Source: Terriglobales bacterium
GTDB lineage: Bacteria > Acidobacteriota > Terriglobia > Terriglobales > Acidobacteriaceae
Length of the DNA stretch: 64,000 nucleotides
Reading direction: 5' to 3'
NCBI GenBank assembly: GCA_035567895.1
Contig: DATMPC010000070.1
Coordinates: 62,001 to 126,000, forward strand
In this document: positions 62,414 through 64,000 of the stretch, in pieces
Numbering within the stretch: position 1 is the stretch's first letter
Layout: each line of letters begins with the position of its first letter
Program-made: the position numbers and the translations under genes
Notes under the pieces: generated by a model
The model's input: the letters and a program-made list of their open reading frames with translations, nothing else
What the model was told of the DNA's origin: nothing
Databases searched by the model: none

Positions 62414-64000
62414 TCAGTGCCTTCCACCACCACCGCCGCCGCGGTTGCGATCACCACCGCGTCCGCCGCGTCCATGATGCCGACGGCCTCGGCCACCGCC
62501 CGGAGGACGGCCACCACCTTCACGACGTCCTCCCTGGCGCTCGCCTCCCGGGGCCGCATGCGCTGGCTCGCCTTCTGCGCGATTGAAGTTAGGCTCATCG
62601 TCGCCTTCGGTAAAGTCAGCGCCTCCCTCGATGGTGATGCTTTCGCCTCCATTGGGACTGGGTGGCTCAGGATGGGGTCCGGCTCCATCGCCGTCAGGAC
62701 CGGCTACTCCGCCTGCTTGAGCTCCCATCTTGGCGCGCTGTTCTCGCAAGATTGCCTTGCGGGACAGCTTGATGCGATTGCCTTCGATAGCCAGCACCTT
62801 CACCAGGATTTGATCGCCTTCATGCAGCTCGTCGCGTACGTCCTTGATGCGATGTTCGGCGATTTCGCTGATGTGCAATAACCCGTCCGTCCCCGGGAAG
62901 ATTTCGACAAACGCGCCGAAATCGGCGAGGCGGACGACCTTCCCAAGGTAGGTCTTTCCCACTTCGGGAGTTGCCGTAATGTCTCCGATGATCTGGAGAG
63001 CTTTGCTCATCATCGCTTCATCGCTGGAAGCGACATTGACCTTTCCAGAATCCTCAACGTCAATCTTCACACCGGTCTGCTCGACGATTCCGCGGATTAC
63101 CTTGCCTCCGGGACCGATCAGGTCACGAATCTTGTCCACCGGAATCTGCAGCGTCTGGATGCGTGGTGCGAACTTCGACACCGCGCTGCGCGACTCTGGG
63201 AGCGCCTCATGCATTTTGCCGAGGATAAACAGCCGTCCCTGACGCGCTTGCTCGAGAGCCTCACGCATGATCTGCCCGGTAATGCCGGGAATCTTGATAT
63301 CCATCTGCAGCGCCGTGATTCCCTGCTGGGTCCCTGCGACCTTGAAGTCCATGTCGCCGTAGTGATCTTCAGCGCCTGCGATGTCCGTCAGGATGGCGTA
63401 GTCGTCGCCCTCCTTCACCAGACCCATCGCTACACCCGCGACCGGGGCCTTGATGGGCACTCCGGCGTCCATGAGCGATAGGGTCGCGCCGCAAACCGAT
63501 GCCATTGAGGAGGAGCCATTCGACTCGAGAATGTCGGAGACAACACGCATCGTGTAAGGCCATACGGCTTCATCCGGCAACACCGCGGTCACCGCTCGTT
63601 CTGCCAGGGCACCGTGACCAACCTCTCGACGTCCCACTCCCGTCATGCGTCCGGTCTCACCAACCGAGAATGGTGGGAAGTTGTAGTGCAGCATGAAGTT
63701 CTTTTTCTTCTCACCTTCAAAGTTCTCCAGCCGCTGAACGTCGTCGGAAGTTCCCAAAGTGGTTGTCACCAGCGCTTGAGTTTCGCCACGGGTAAAGATG
63801 GCGGAACCGTGAGTGCGCGGAAGCACACTGGTTTCGATGGTGATGTTGCGGATCTCGTCGAACTTACGGCGATCGGGACGGATGCGATCCTTGGTCACCT
63901 GCTCGCGGAAGAGCCGCTCGCGCAACACTTCGAAGTAGTGCTCAAGTTTTTCCGCGGCAGCTTCATCGCCTTCCGGCAGCTTCGACTTGAGCTCTTTCTT
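62414..64000 (-). CDS. pnp: Polyribonucleotide nucleotidyltransferase (5' end outside window)
   Basis: 528 residues are present and the frame is open to the window edge, so the start is missing. The second RNase PH domain is shown by [33 protein letters not shown]-type [13 protein letters not shown] and [22 protein letters not shown] ([20 protein letters not shown]) and S1 ([20 protein letters not shown]) domains follow. A tail of about 100 residues is rich in Gly, Arg and His ([20 protein letters not shown]). It degrades RNA in the 3'-5' direction. Confidence 0.96.
   Translation of the reverse strand, partial: KKELKSKLPEGDEAAAEKLEHYFEVLRERLFREQVTKDRIRPDRRKFDEIRNITIETSVLPRTHGSAIFTRGETQALVTTTLGTSDDVQRLENFEGEKKKNFMLHYNFPPFSVGETGRMTGVGRREVGHGALAERAVTAVLPDEAVWPYTMRVVSDILESNGSSSMASVCGATLSLMDAGVPIKAPVAGVAMGLVKEGDDYAILTDIAGAEDHYGDMDFKVAGTQQGITALQMDIKIPGITGQIMREALEQARQGRLFILGKMHEALPESRSAVSKFAPRIQTLQIPVDKIRDLIGPGGKVIRGIVEQTGVKIDVEDSGKVNVASSDEAMMSKALQIIGDITATPEVGKTYLGKVVRLADFGAFVEIFPGTDGLLHISEIAEHRIKDVRDELHEGDQILVKVLAIEGNRIKLSRKAILREQRAKMGAQAGGVAGPDGDGAGPHPEPPSPNGGESITIEGGADFTEGDDEPNFNRAEGEPAHAAPGGERQGGRREGGGRPPGGGRGRRHHGRGGRGGDRNRGGGGGGRH

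Overview
The window reads like a chromosomal segment of an Acidobacteriota bacterium, probably class Terriglobia. This is an inference from gene content: an Acidobacteria-type VWFA-related protein, an 891-residue MacB/FtsX-like duplicated permease (ADOP type) paired with a PadR regulator, a PilZ-TonB fusion, several glycine-zipper secreted proteins and frequent GTG starts. Genes are dense, on both strands, and mostly housekeeping. I see no rRNA, tRNA, prophage, insertion sequence or CRISPR array.

Layout. 1-758 is the 3' part of a VWA protein. 951-5576 is a kdp potassium-pump operon (a 28-residue membrane peptide, kdpF, kdpA, kdpB, kdpC) with no kdpDE beside it. 5903-10094 holds a sulfite-oxidase-like protein, a fused E1 dehydrogenase and a HAD phosphatase, with CACGGAG-type inverted repeats between them. 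10381-17071 is a plus-strand run: a glycine-zipper protein, an apiosidase-like glycosidase, a GAF/PP2C phosphatase, transketolase and a receiver-like protein. 17085-21170 (minus strand) is sucC - membrane zinc-ribbon protein - sucD - ndk - tautomerase. 21298-25835 holds an anchored protein, a DUF962 protein, thiG, and a TetR/fadD pair that appears to be coupled through a CTG start codon.

25989-26540 is the most striking locus. It encodes a secreted peroxiredoxin whose peroxidatic cysteine codon is TGA, with a candidate SECIS hairpin just downstream, so it is probably a selenoprotein.

26625-35810 carries a class V aminotransferase, a DUF302 protein, gluQ, a lysine-dehydrogenase-like protein and the coupled chain ldcA-mpl-M61 peptidase-plsC. 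35876-38102 has a VapBC-type toxin-antitoxin pair, dapF and an MgtC-family protein. 38237-41309 is the ADOP permease with PadR. 41310-42256 is a repeat-rich gene-free stretch. 42257-47899 has a SYLF protein, PilZ-TonB, a secreted mutarotase, and an ECF sigma factor overlapping an anti-sigma-like TonB protein. 48080-55516 is a plus-strand run: glutaredoxin, yggS, DUF167, a POT transporter, small secreted proteins, a TPR protein, yvcK, a class-A beta-lactamase-fold protein and a second glycine-zipper protein. 55551-64000 holds a SIMPL protein, an AmiE-like serine hydrolase with murQ, murA, a DUF2252 protein, an EamA transporter and the 3' part of pnp.

Cell-wall metabolism recurs: ldcA, mpl, dapF, murQ, murA, yvcK and two penicillin-recognising folds. 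Together these suggest peptidoglycan tripeptide and MurNAc recycling. Intergenic DNA carries several families of inverted or palindromic short repeats that look like non-autonomous elements.
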